Shown here piece after piece: positions 12,101-24,100 of a DNA stretch of 64,000 bases. The notes under the pieces were generated by a model. It made no database searches, had not been told where the DNA came from, and saw nothing but the letters and a program-made list of their open reading frames with translations. Source of the stretch: Diphasiastrum complanatum (lineage: Eukaryota; Streptophyta; Lycopodiopsida; Lycopodiales; Lycopodiaceae); the NCBI GenBank assembly GCA_029204225.1, contig CM055095.1, forward strand, positions 71,820,535-71,884,534, written 5' to 3'. Within the stretch, counting starts at the first letter, position 1; each line of letters opens with the position of its first letter. Position numbers and translations under genes: made by a program.

Positions 12101-15100
12101 TTGGATTGTTTAGCATAAAGCTTATGCTTTCTAAGTAGTCGAAACACCTTTCTGAGGTGTTTTAGATGCTCCTTCCTTGTTTTGCTGTAGACGAGGATGT
12201 CATCTAAAAATACGACTACAAATTTACCCCAGTATGGTCTGAGGACACTGTTCATCAAGGTCATAAAGGTAGCTGGAGGATTTGTGAGCCCAAATGGCAT
12301 CAGCTTAAACTCATAATGACCGTGACGAGTCCTAAAAGCTATTTTCGAGATATCTTCCGATTTTATACGGACTTGATGATATCCCGATCTGAGGTCTATT
12401 TTACTAAAAAATTTAGCCCCGTCGAGTTGATCAAACAACTCGTCTGCCCGAGGCATAGGGTATTTATCCTTAATTGTGACTTTATTGAGGGCTCTGTAAT
12501 CTACGCAAAGACGCATAGATCCCTCTTTCTTTTTCACCAAAAGGACTGGTGAGGCCCATGGTGAACTACTGGTCTGAATTTGGCCTTTCCCAAGATAATT
12601 TGTTAACTGCCTAGTTATTTCTTCATCCTCTGTTCAGATGACCCGATACGGAGGTTTCGAAATAGGTGCTGTACCTGGTACTAGGTTTATTACATGATCT
12701 ACCTCTCTGCTAGGTGGTAAACCATGTGGCAAATCTTCAGGAGAAACATCTTTAAATTTAGACAATAAAGTTTCTAATTTACTGATATTAAGAATAGAAC
12801 TGGAAATAGAAACTTCAGGAATAAACTGAGAGTCACGTAAGAACACCTGATAGTCTTCGTCTCCGATTAGCTGACAGAGCTCTGAACTGCAGACCATAGG
12901 ACTGTTGGGAACATCATGCTCCCCATGCAACTGGATCTCTCGGCCTTTATGCTGAAAGCTGAGGGTGTTCTCTTGATAGTTCCTGTGGAGGGAAGGTCCT
13001 AAACTGTAGAGCCAATCTCTCCCGAGAACAATGTCTGTACGATCCAGGTGCATTATCTGAAAGTTTATTTCATCTTGGTACCCCTGAATACCAAGATTCA
13101 ACTTACTTACCATAGTTTCCCTTATTTTTTTATCTTCACCCTTAGCTAATGAAACTATGTACCTATGCTGACTAGGTACTTCTGGTAGTTTAAGCTTTTT
13201 AACCAGGGTGTGGTTGATGAAATTATGGGTTGCCCCATCATCAACCATGACTCTTACTGACTGGTTACCAACTTTCCCATGCATACGTACTAGGTCATGC
13301 GGCCCAAAGCTGAAGGGTCTCGCTAGCATTGCAGAGGTCAGCTGGCAACAGTGTTCATGATCTTCATGATACACTTTGATCTCGGAAGCTGCCGAGTCAC
13401 TGGGGAAACATACAGTCTGAACAAGATGAACTTGTTTTTTATCTTTCTTATCTTTTTTAGTGAAAGGCCCCTTGGGACACTGTCTGACTGTGTGTCCCTT
13501 GCCCATACACACAAAGCACAAACGTTCTTGTTTGGCTTTCTCAAAATCATCTGGTTTTAAGGGCTGTATGAGTGAAGGGCGTTTCTGAGGAGCTTCACTT
13601 TTAAATTTGTCTTCTTTCTTTCTTTTTAAAAATTTCTTTTTAAATTGAAAGTCTTTCTGAGGAAGCTGCTCAGAAAGTGGTTGCTGTCTCGCTCTCTTCC
13701 TACCCACTGAATCATCATAGATTTGAGCATATCTGAGAGCTTGCTCAAGGGTAGTAGGCGAGTTTCTCTGGACCTCTACTTTATATTCATCTTTGAGGCC
13801 ACGGACAAATCCCCTGATTTTCTGATAATCATCCATATTTTTAATCTTTAAAATTGCTTCTCGATACTGCGAGATATATTGGATGAGGGACTTGTCCATT
13901 ACTGTTCTTTCCCAGGCTTCCCAGGCTCTATCAAGTTCATTTTCTGGTAGAATTTCTCTTAGGAAAGCTTCTTCGAAGGCTTTCCATTACCGGGGAGTCT
14001 GCCCAGTCTCCTGGAGATTTAACCACCATTTATAGGCCATAGGCTCTAAGGAAAGACTGGCCTCAATAGCTTGCAAATGGTCAGGGGCCCTGTTACGAGC
14101 TCGTAACCAGTGCCGAACCCTAGAGAACACAGATAGGTCAGATACCACAGTCAGGGTCGTGTCCAGCGTACATGACCAACAGGGCAAGACAGTGTGAGTA
14201 GTGTGCCCCAGCACGGTCCATAGCCATGGCGGGCCTAACACAGCCTAGGGACCCTGTCAGCAGGATAGGGCCCCCAGTTGGGTCCCGACGTGCAGTCGGC
14301 CACGTCAGTGCCACGTGGCCAACACTTGGCAGTAGCATGCTACCAGTCCTCACACTGGGCTAGGAGGGGCTTACTCTATATCAGGGAGTAGGCAAGGTTG
14401 GGTGGATCAGTGAGTGTTTGCCCTACTGTGGTGTTAGGATCTATTACACTGGTATCAGAGCCATCTCCATCCTAGGGAGTTCAGGACAGTAGTAGAGAAA
14501 GCTATCAGAAGATAGGAAGTGTTTCTCAGATTCTCAGAGAGGAATAGAGGAGGAGGATCGCTGTAGGAGCAGCCTTCAAACTTCTGATTTCCACTGAGAA
14601 ATCACAGTAGCAAGGAGTCAGATTCCAAGTGTAGGTAACTCGCTGGAAAAACAGCTGTTTCTCACTGAGTTCAGAGGATTCTTCGTAGTTTTCCCAGCGA
14701 AATTAGAGTAGGAAGAAGCCAGCACCTCCATCGCTGTACAGTCAGAGACCTACATCCGATTTCCAGGGAAAAAGTTACTGGTTCTCAGCGAGTTTGAAGC
14801 CAAAAAAGAGGAGCAGGGCCAGCGCTGCCAGTACTTCTGAAAATCTGGTTTTTCAACAAGTTTTTGGGCCCCAACGTCAGAGATTTGGAGCAAGAGGATT
14901 CCTACCAGATCAGCGAGTAGGAGACTTCTGAAATTTCAGAATTCAGAAGGGTTTTTGGACTTCAGATTTGCCTTTTTGTGGACAAGTTGGATTGCAATCA
15001 GAACAGCGAGCTACTATCCTCAAAAAACCGGGAAATTTAGCACCGTTTTGAAGCTTCAAACTGGCATTTTTCGGAACAGCAGGTCTGAAATTTTGGGGAA

Positions 15101-18100
15101 AAGAGCTGAAAGGGTTCCTCTTCATTCTTTCTTTGGAAGTACAGTCTTCAGAAACAGCTAAGTCATCTTTCCTTTCCCTTGTATAGTTGTAAATTAGTCT
15201 TTTAGACTTTTTTCCTTCAGAAGTTAAGGTAGCTCTCTTTCAGTTGCGAAGATGACCACTCCTCAGGGACCTGATCAACCCCAGGAGAGAGGCTTCGACG
15301 AACTTGAAACAGAAGCCTTGGCTTACAGAAAGGGGAAGGAACCCATGGAAGTAGAAGAACAGGAACAGTTCGCCGAAGAACTCGACGAACTGATTACCAA
15401 GGAGCAGTTCCTCCAATTGGTAACAGAAGTGGATGAACTGAAGCTGGCATTAGCCAATTTCAAGTCCAGTGTGGACGACTCGTTCACTGAACTCAAAAAC
15501 TTGATTTTGAGCTCCGCGAAAGGAAGCCTTCCCTCCACTTCTCAGTTATCCCCTTCTCCACTTCCATCAGTTTCGGGTGAGACTTTACGGTCTCACCCCA
15601 GTGTTTTTAAAGATTTAAAACCTCCTACTTTTAATGGGGAAGAGAAGGATAGAAATGCAGATATTCTACAAACCTTCCTCAGCAAATGGAAGAACATTCA
15701 TGCTCTTAAACAGACCCCTGACCATTTGCAAGCAATTGAGGCCAGTCTTTCTTTAGGGCCTATGGCCTATAAGTGGTGGTTAAATCTCCAGGAGACTGGG
15801 CAGACTCCCCGGTCATGGAAAGCTTTTGAAGAAGCTTTCCTAAGAGAATTTCTACCAGAGAATGAACTTGATAGAGCCTGGGAAGCCTGGGAAAGAACAG
15901 TAATGGACAAGTCCCTCATCCAATATATCTCGCAGTATCGAGAAGCAATTTTAAAGATTAAAAATATGGATGACTATCAAAAAATTAGGGGATTTGTCCG
16001 TGGCCTCAAAGATGAATATAAAGTAGAGGTCCAGAGAAACTCTCCTACTACCCTTGAGCAAGCTCTCAGATATGCTCAAATCTATGATGATTCAGTGGGT
16101 AGGAAGAGAGCGAGACAACAACCACTTTCTGAGCAGCTTCCTCAGAAAGACTTTCAATTTAAAAAGAAATTTTTAAAAAGAAAGAAAGAAGACAAATTTA
16201 AAAGTGAAGCTCCTCAGAAACGCCCTTCACTCATACAGCCCTTAAAACCAGATGATTTTGAGAAAGCCAAACAAGAACGTTTGTGCTTTGTGTGTATGGG
16301 CAAGGGACACACAGTCAGACAGTGTCCCAAGGGGCCTTTCACTAAAAAAGATAAGAAAGATAAAAAACAAGTTCATCTTGTTCAGACTGTATGTTTCCCC
16401 AGTGACTCGGCAGCTTCCGAGATCAAAGTGTATCATGAAGATCATGAACACTGTTGCCAGCTGACCTCTGCAATGCTAGCGAGACCCTTCAGCTTTGGGC
16501 CGCATGACCTAGTACGTATGCATGGGAAAGTTGGTAACCAGTCAGTAAGAGTCATGGTTGATGATGGGGCAACCCATAATTTCATCAACCACACCCTGGT
16601 TAAAAAGCTTAAACTACCAGAAGTACCTAGTCAGCATAGGTACATAGTTTCATTAGCTAAGGGTGAAGATAAAAAAATATGGGAAACTATGGTAAGTAAG
16701 TTAAATCTTGGTATTCAGGGGTACCAAGATCAAATAAACTTTCAGATAATGCACCTGGATCGAACAGACATTGTTCTCGGGAGAGATTGGCTCTACAGTT
16801 TAGGACCTTCCCTCCACAGAAACTATCAGGAGAACACCCTCAGCTTTCAGTATAAAGGCCGAGAGATCCAGTTGCATGGGGAGCATGATGTTCCCAACAG
16901 CCCTATGGTCTGCAGTTCAGAGCTCTGTCAGCTAATCGGAGACGAAGACCATCAGGTATTCTTATGTGACTTTCAGTTTATTCCTGAAGTTTCTATTTCC
17001 AGTTCTATTCAGCAGAAAATCAGTAAATTAGAAACTTTATTGTCTAAATTTAAAGATGTTTTTCCTGAAGATTTGCCACATGGTTTACCACCTAGCAGAG
17101 AGGTAGATCATGTAATAAACCTAGTACCAGGTACAGCACCTGTTTCTAAACCTCCGTATCGGGTCAGTCGAACAGAGGATGAAGAAATAACTAGGCAGTT
17201 AACAGACTATCTTGGGAAAGGCCAAATTCAGACCAGTAGTTCACCATGGGCCTCACCAGTCCTATTGGTGAAAAAGAAAGAAGGGTCTATGCGTCTTTGC
17301 GTAGATTACAGAGCCCTCAATAAAGTCACAATTAAGAATAAATACCCTATGCCTTGGGCAGACGAGTTGTTTGATCAACTCGACGGGGCTAAGTTTTTCA
17401 GCAAAATAGATCTCAGATCGGGATATCATCAAGTCCGTATAAAATCGGAAGATGTCTCGAAAACAGCTTTTAGGACTCGTCACGGTCATTATGAGTTTAA
17501 GGTGATGCCATTTGGGCTCACAAATGCTCCAGCTACCTTTATGACCTTGATGAACAGTGTCCTCAGACCATACTTGGGTAAGTTTGTAGTCGTATTTTTA
17601 GATGACATCCTCGTCTACAGCAAAACGAGGAAGGAGCATCTAAAACACCTCAGAAAGGTGTTTCGACTGCTTAGAAAGCATAAGCTTTATGCTAAACAAT
17701 CCAAGTGTGAATTCTTCGTTGAAGAAGTAGCATATTTGGGTCACATTATCTCTTCAGATGGGATTAAGATGGACCCAAATAAGGTTAAAGCCATACTCAG
17801 TTGGCTAAGACCTCAGAATATTTTGGAACTTCAAATCTTTCTTGGTCTGGCGGGATATTACAGACGATTTGTCAAGGAATATGCTCAGATAGCAGTCCCT
17901 ATGACAAATCTCCTTAAGGGGAAGGGAAAGGAGTTCATTTGGGAGTCCGCACAACAGGAGAGCTTTGATGCTCTCAAAACAGCCTTAGCTACAGCACCAG
18001 TTTTAAAAGTCGTCGACCCCAATCAGCCATTTGTGGTCGAAACAGATGCTAGCGACTTTGCAGTAGGTGCTGTGCTAACTCAGGGTGGACGACCAGTTGC

Positions 18101-21100
18101 GTTCGAGAGTAAAAAACTCGAGCCAGCACAGACTAGGTATAGTGCCTATGAAAAGGAAACTCTTTTCTATAGTCCATGCCCTTAAGACTTGGAGGCATTA
18201 TTTGTATGGTGCCAACCTTTGAGGTCCTGACAGACCATGAGAGTCTCAGATACCTTTGCAATCAACCTGAGCTTAGAGGTCGGAAAGCTCGTTGGGCAGA
18301 GTTGATGCAAGAGTTTGACATGTCTATCAGATATAGGCGTGGAAAATTCAATACAGTAGCAGATACCCTTAGTAGAATGCCTATGATAAACGAGCTGAGT
18401 TTTACTCAGATTCGTAATGAGTTACTCGAGTCCTTGAGAGGGAAATGCCAGCATGATGCATTCTTCTCTATTATCTGGAACTCAGTCCAGAACAGACAGT
18501 TACAGACTCCAGAACCAGTTCCCGGGGCTGGTGCCAGTTCATCCAAGAATACGGCAGCTTCCGTTGAGGATGATGATGAGTCCGAGTATACGTCGTCAGA
18601 TGACGTTGAGGATTCTGAGCCTGTATTACCCAAGCAAACCCCTTGTGGTTGAGGGTCAGTTGACTCAAGGATTCAAATGGAAACAGTATTCCATTCAGGA
18701 TGAGTACTTGCTCTATAGAGATAGAGTATGTGTCCCCAATTCAGAGGATTATAGGCAGCAGGTCCTATATGAATGTCATGACAATCCTAGCGCGGGACAC
18801 CCAGGCATACAGAAGACCTATGAGCTTCTTCGTAGGTAATTTTTCTGGCCCAGTATGAAAAAGGACGTCCACCAGTATGTAACCAGTTGCCAGAAATGTC
18901 AAGTAAATAAAGCGCAGGCTAAGGCAGGGGTTGTTGCATCCCTTAGAAATACCAGCTGGTAAATGGGAGAGTATCTCCATGGATTTTATAGTAGGCCTGC
19001 CTAAAACCCAAAAGGGTAATGATGCTATATGGGTCACAGTTGACCGTCTGACCAAAATGGCTCATTTTATTCCGACCAAAACAACCGTTAGAGCTCCAGA
19101 GTTAGCGAGGTTGTTTGTAGACGGGCTATTTAAATTGTACGGTCTACCTTCCGGCATAGTCAGCGACCGGGACAGTAAGTTTACTGGAAATTTTTGGAAG
19201 GCAGTATTCCATCATCTCCATACTAAACTTAATATGAGTACCACCGACCATCCACAGACGGACGGTCAAACAGAAAGGGTAAATCAAGTGCTGGAGGATA
19301 TGCTTCGTGCATACGTCAGCAAGAGGCAGACTAATTGGGAGGAGTATCTCTCGATATTAGAGTTTGCTTACAACAGTACCAAACATTCAGCTACGGGATA
19401 CAGCCCATTTATGCTGATGTACGGTTTTCAGCCACGCTCACCCACAGCTGTAGGGTTTAAACAAGAAAAAGTTGAAGCAACCAGCAACTTTTTAGAAGAC
19501 CTAAACCAGATGATAGAACATGCTAAGCGTAGCATTAGACAATCCCAGGATCGAGCCAGGCATTATGCAGATCCACACAGACGGGATGTGCAGTTCTCCA
19601 CTGGTGAGAAAGTCTACTTGAGAGTCCCAGTTGACTCTAAAACCCTCAAATCAGGAGTGTGTGCTAAGTTGTCTCCAAGGTATTGTGGTCCCTTTACCAT
19701 CAGTAGGAGACTAGGCGAGGTCACCTATGAACTAGAACTCCCACACAGCAGTAAGGTTTTTCCAGTCTTTCATGTAAGTCAGTTACGAAAAGCCTTAACC
19801 AGATCAGATAATCTGGTAGGGGACAGTGTTCTAGTTCTCCCATTGGATCCTCAACAACCTCCACATGAACCAGAGGAGATTCTTGATAGTAGAGAGACGC
19901 AGACTCGTCATACTCTATACCGAGAATATCTGGTTAAGTGGAATGATCAGCCTGTTGAGAATGCCACTTGGGAAAGAGGCAGCGTCCTTCGCAAGATTTT
20001 TCCAGACTTTGTCTTAGAGGACCAAGACGGTTCTTAAGGGGGAGGGAGTGTTACGAGCTCGTAACCAGTGCCGAACCCTAGAGAACACAGATAGGTCAGA
20101 TACCACAGTCAGGGTCGTGTCCAGCGTACATGACCAACAGGGCAAGACAGTGTGAGTAGTGTGCCCCAGCACGGTCCATAGCCATGGCGGGCCTAACACA
20201 GCCTAGGGACCCTGTCAGCAGGATAGGGCCCCCAGTTGGGTCCCGACGTGCAGTCGGCCACGTCAGTGCCACGTGGCCAACACTTGGCAGTAGCATGCTA
20301 CCAGTCCTCACACTGGGCTAGGAGGGGCTTACTCTATATCAGGGAGTAGGCAAGGTTGGGTGGATCAGTGAGTGTTTGCCCTACTGTGGTGTTAGGATCT
20401 ATTACAGGCCCCTCCTAGCCCAGTGTGAGGACTGGTAGCATGCAACTGCCAAGTGTCGGCCACGTGGCACTGATGTGGCCGACTGCACGTCGGGACCCAA
20501 CTGGGGGCCCTATCCTGTTGACAGGGTCCCTAGACTGTGTTAGGCCCGCCATGGCTATGGACCGTGCTAGGGCACACTACTCACACTGTCTTGCCCTGTT
20601 GGTCATGTACGCTGGACACGACCCTGACTGTGGTATCTGACCTATCTGTGTTCTCTAGGGTTCGGCACTGGTTACGAGCTCGTAACAGTTGATGCAAGAG
20701 TTTGATATGTCTATCAAATATAGACGGGGGAAATTTAATACAGTAGCAGATGCCCCCAGAATGCCTATGATAAACGAGTACTCAGATTCGTAATGAGTTA
20801 CTCGAGTCCTTGAGAGCAAAGTGCCAGCATGATGCATTCTTCTCTATTATCTGGAACTCAGTCCAGAGCAGACAGTTACAGACTCCAGAACCAGTTCCCG
20901 GGGCTGGTGTCAGTTCATCCAAGAATACGACAGCTTATGGATTTTATAGTTGGCCTGCCTAAAACCCAAAGGGGTAATGACGCTATATGGGTCACAGTTG
21001 ACCGTCTGACCAAAATGGCTCATTTTATTAAGACCAAAACAACCGCTAGAGCTCCAGAGTTAGCGAGGTTGTTTGTAGACGGGCCATTTAAATTGTACGG

Positions 21101-24100
21101 TCTACCTTCCGGCATAGTCAGCGACCGGGACAGTAAGTTTAATGGAAATTTTGGAGGGCAGTATTCCATCATCTCCATACTAAACTTAATATGAGTACCA
21201 TTGACCAATCACAGATGGACGGTCAAACAGAGAGGGTAAATCAGGTGCTGGAGGATATGCTTCGTGCATACGTCAGCAAGAAGCAGACTAATTGGGAGGA
21301 GTATCTCTTGATATTAGAGTTTGCTTACAACAGTACCAAACATTCAGCTACGGGATTCAACCCATTTATGCTGATGTACGGTTTTCAGCCACGCTCACCC
21401 ACAGCTGTAGGGTTTAAACAAGAGAAAGTTGAAGCAGCCAGAAACTTTTTAGAAGACCTAAACCAGATGATAGAACATGCTAAGCTGTTGCGCCGGCGCC
21501 TCAAAGGGCACTAGGACTTGAGCGGTTTCCCCAACACACGCTTAAGTCTAACATTCATCCATGATGCACTTACGTAAAAGCCAACTCAGAAACGTAACAA
21601 GCTTAACCATTCAGACTTAAGAAAACTGGAATCCCAACCAACCTGAAAGCCAACTTAGAATCCGTCCCCAAAAGGTAACCAAAGGCAAAGACAAGCCACA
21701 CATGAAACCCCAGGCATAGTGGTCACCAAACTGACCAATTGGCATAGTGGCGAGCCCCATGTCGATGACAGGGACCCTTAGGCGCCGGCGACGCAAAAAG
21801 GTTGTAGTAAGGGTCCTCCCACTTGGACCAGTCCCGGAGGCGAAACCGAAATGGTAATCATCCCCAAGGATCAACTTTATTAGATTTGGAAGAGGTTACA
21901 TTCATACATAGACTGACTGGTCTCGGGGCCACCAACACGTGCTGGGCATTGTGCCTGGCTCGTGCTGGTAGAGGGAGCTGAGACCTGGCGACTGGATTCC
22001 TGGCGCTGGTTGAGCTGCCCAAGTTTCTGTCTGCCGGACTCCCCCCTATAGTTCTGCTGTGATTCGGCGCACCCCCTCTGTTCTGAAACATAGTGCTTTC
22101 TTGTAAAGCACGCTTTTTGGGACTTAGTTTTTATTTTGCTGATTAAGCCTGGCAAGCCTGGCAGAATCAGTCTGGCTCTCGGACATGGGTCCCGGGAGCC
22201 GTTCGGGCGGCAGAATCAACTTGCTTCCTGACTAGGCCATGACTTGAGCTCCAGAGCTAGCTCATGACTTGTGACTACTTGACTGGCTCACCACAGGTCG
22301 GAGGCTCAGTCCTTGACGTTCTAACTTGCTCTGGGACCTTAGGGAGCGTCACCCCTTAGAGCTTACAGGGCACACTAGGTGCACCTGAGTCAGCTTTACA
22401 ACATAAGCGTAGCATTAGGCAGTCCCAGGATTGAGCCAGGCATTATGCAGATCCACACAGATGGGATGTGCAGTTCTCCGCTGGTGAGAAAGTCTACTTG
22501 AGAGTCCCAGTTCACTCTAAAACCCTCAAATCAGGAGTGTGTGCTAGGTTGTCTCCAAGGTATTGTGGTCCCTTTACCATCAGTAGGAGACTAGGCGAGG
22601 TCACCTATGAACTAAAACTCCCACACAATAGTAAGGTTTTTCCAGTCTTTCATGTAAGTCAGTTACAAAAAGCCTTAGCCAGATCATAAAATCTGGTAGG
22701 GGACAGTGTTCTAGGTCTCCCATTGGATCCTCAGCAACCTCCACATGAACCAGAAGAGATTCTTGATAGTAGAGAGACGCAGACTCGTCATACTCTATAC
22801 CGAGAATATCTGGTCAAGTGGAATGATCAGCCTGTTGAGAATGCCACTTGGGAAAGAGGCAGCGTCCTTCGCAAGATTTTTCCAGACTTTGTCTTAGAGG
22901 ACCAAGACGGTTCTTAAGGGGGAGGGAGTGTTACGAGCTCATGACGAGTGCCGAACCCTAGAGAACACAGATAGGTCAGATACCACAGTCAGGTTCGTGT
23001 CCAGCGTACACGACCAACAGGGCAAGACAGTGTGAGTAGTGTGCCCCGGCACGGTCCATAGCCATGGTGGGCCTAACATAGCCTAGGGACCCTGTCAGCA
23101 GGATAGGGCCCCACGTTGGGTCCCGACGTGTAGTCGGCCACGTCAATGCCACGTGGCCGACACTTGGCAGTTGCATGCTACCAGTCCTCACACTGGGCTA
23201 GGAGGGGCTTACTCTATATCAGGGAGTAGGCAAGGTTGGGTGGATCAGTTAGTGCTGGCCCTACTGTGGTGTTAGGATCTATTACAACTATCCAAATAAC
23301 GAGGCAAAACTGGGATCCCAACTCTGTCTATTAGCTCAAGGAAACTGGAGCAATACAAGTTCGGCTTGACCCCCAAGGGCCCCTGCCAGGACACTCGAGA
23401 GCATGCACGATAAATAAACCCTCTGATATACTGATGATAACCCGCTGGTAGGTCAGAGATATCGATGCCATATATCTGTAGAAGACGAGAAGCCTGGGAG
23501 TACCATGATAACTGATGACCCTGGTGATGAAGCTGCTGAGAAGAGAGAAAAGCTATGTGTGGATACCGTGAAACCGAAAGACTCATCACTCTCTGGATAT
23601 AAGTGATCAATCTGAAAATAGCCTCCACCCGTAGTGGAATGACGACAAACTCAGCAAGTAAAACCTGGTGAGGAACAAATGGTTTGGCACGGATCATACG
23701 TGCAAGCATACTGATCTGTAGATGGGAAATGCTAGTCCACTCTGACTCAGGAATCCCAGTGCACTGTTCATCAACTGAAGTCTGACTTCTTTGACATCCG
23801 AAGTCTCCGACTTCTTTGACAACTTCGCTCGTCAACCGAAGTCTCCGACTTCTTCGACAACTTCATTCATCAACTGAAGTGTCCGAATTCTTCGACATTC
23901 GAAGTCTCTGACTTCTTCGAAAACTTCGTTCATCAACTGAAGTGTCCGACTTCTTCGATATCCAAAGTCTCCGAAGTCTCCGACTTCTTCGACAACTTCG
24001 CTCGTCAACCGAAGTGTCCGACTTCTTCGACAACTTTAGGAAAGTCACTATTTCCCGACAGTAACTTCTTTTCAACTATTTCAAAGAAGTAAACTTTTTT

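Larger units (their letters stand above)
14091..20406 (+). mobile_element. Chromovirus copy F: complete, 6,316 bp, identical LTRs
   Basis: Structurally complete Ty3-gypsy chromovirus: LTR 14091-14448, tRNA-Met primer site 14450-14463, leader, gag-pol from 15252, purine tract just before 20049, LTR 20049-20406, flanked by GGCCC. By eye the two 358-bp LTRs show no difference, so insertion is very recent. Pol nevertheless carries three single-base insertions, a nonsense codon and a further shift, so the copy probably moved using proteins from an intact relative. It is inserted in E. Confidence 0.96.
9409..20687 (-). mobile_element. Chromovirus copy E (minus), inserted in D, split by F
   Basis: Minus-strand copy of the same family: complete 3' LTR at 9409-9766, internal region 9767-14090, then (after F) a truncated 5' LTR at 20412-20687. 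An internal deletion joins the gag reading (…CATTTGCAAG side) to the middle of the 5' LTR at a run of G/C, removing U5, the primer site, leader and gag start. Polyprotein has one in-frame UGA and at least three frameshifts. Confidence 0.92.
8148..23286 (+). mobile_element. Chromovirus copy D (oldest, outer host of the nest)
   Basis: Plus-strand Ty3-gypsy copy, 5' truncated inside pol (starts at the sequence equal to 17,031 in F), running 8148-9408, resuming at 20693-21485 and 22409-23286 after two insertions. It lost its 5' LTR, gag and protease, has a deletion joining the RNase H tail to integrase near 20935, and keeps a 3' LTR. E is inserted at 9408/20688 with GTTGA duplicated; a solo LTR is inserted at 21485/22404 with TAAGC duplicated. 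Confidence 0.9.

Noticed and set aside
14138-14353. 71-codon frame repeated in every LTR of D/E/F
   Set aside because: Lies in LTR U3/R in either orientation; no codon conservation beyond LTR identity, and it crosses the core promoter.
16242-16451. Minus-strand frame inside the gag of F (and its mirror at 13351-13560 in E)
   Set aside because: Antisense shadow of the gag zinc-knuckle region; it appears in both copies only because the coding strand is conserved.
22686-22688. Readthrough or recoding at the TAA in D
   Set aside because: E and F have a sense codon there and D is decayed throughout; a plain nonsense mutation explains it.
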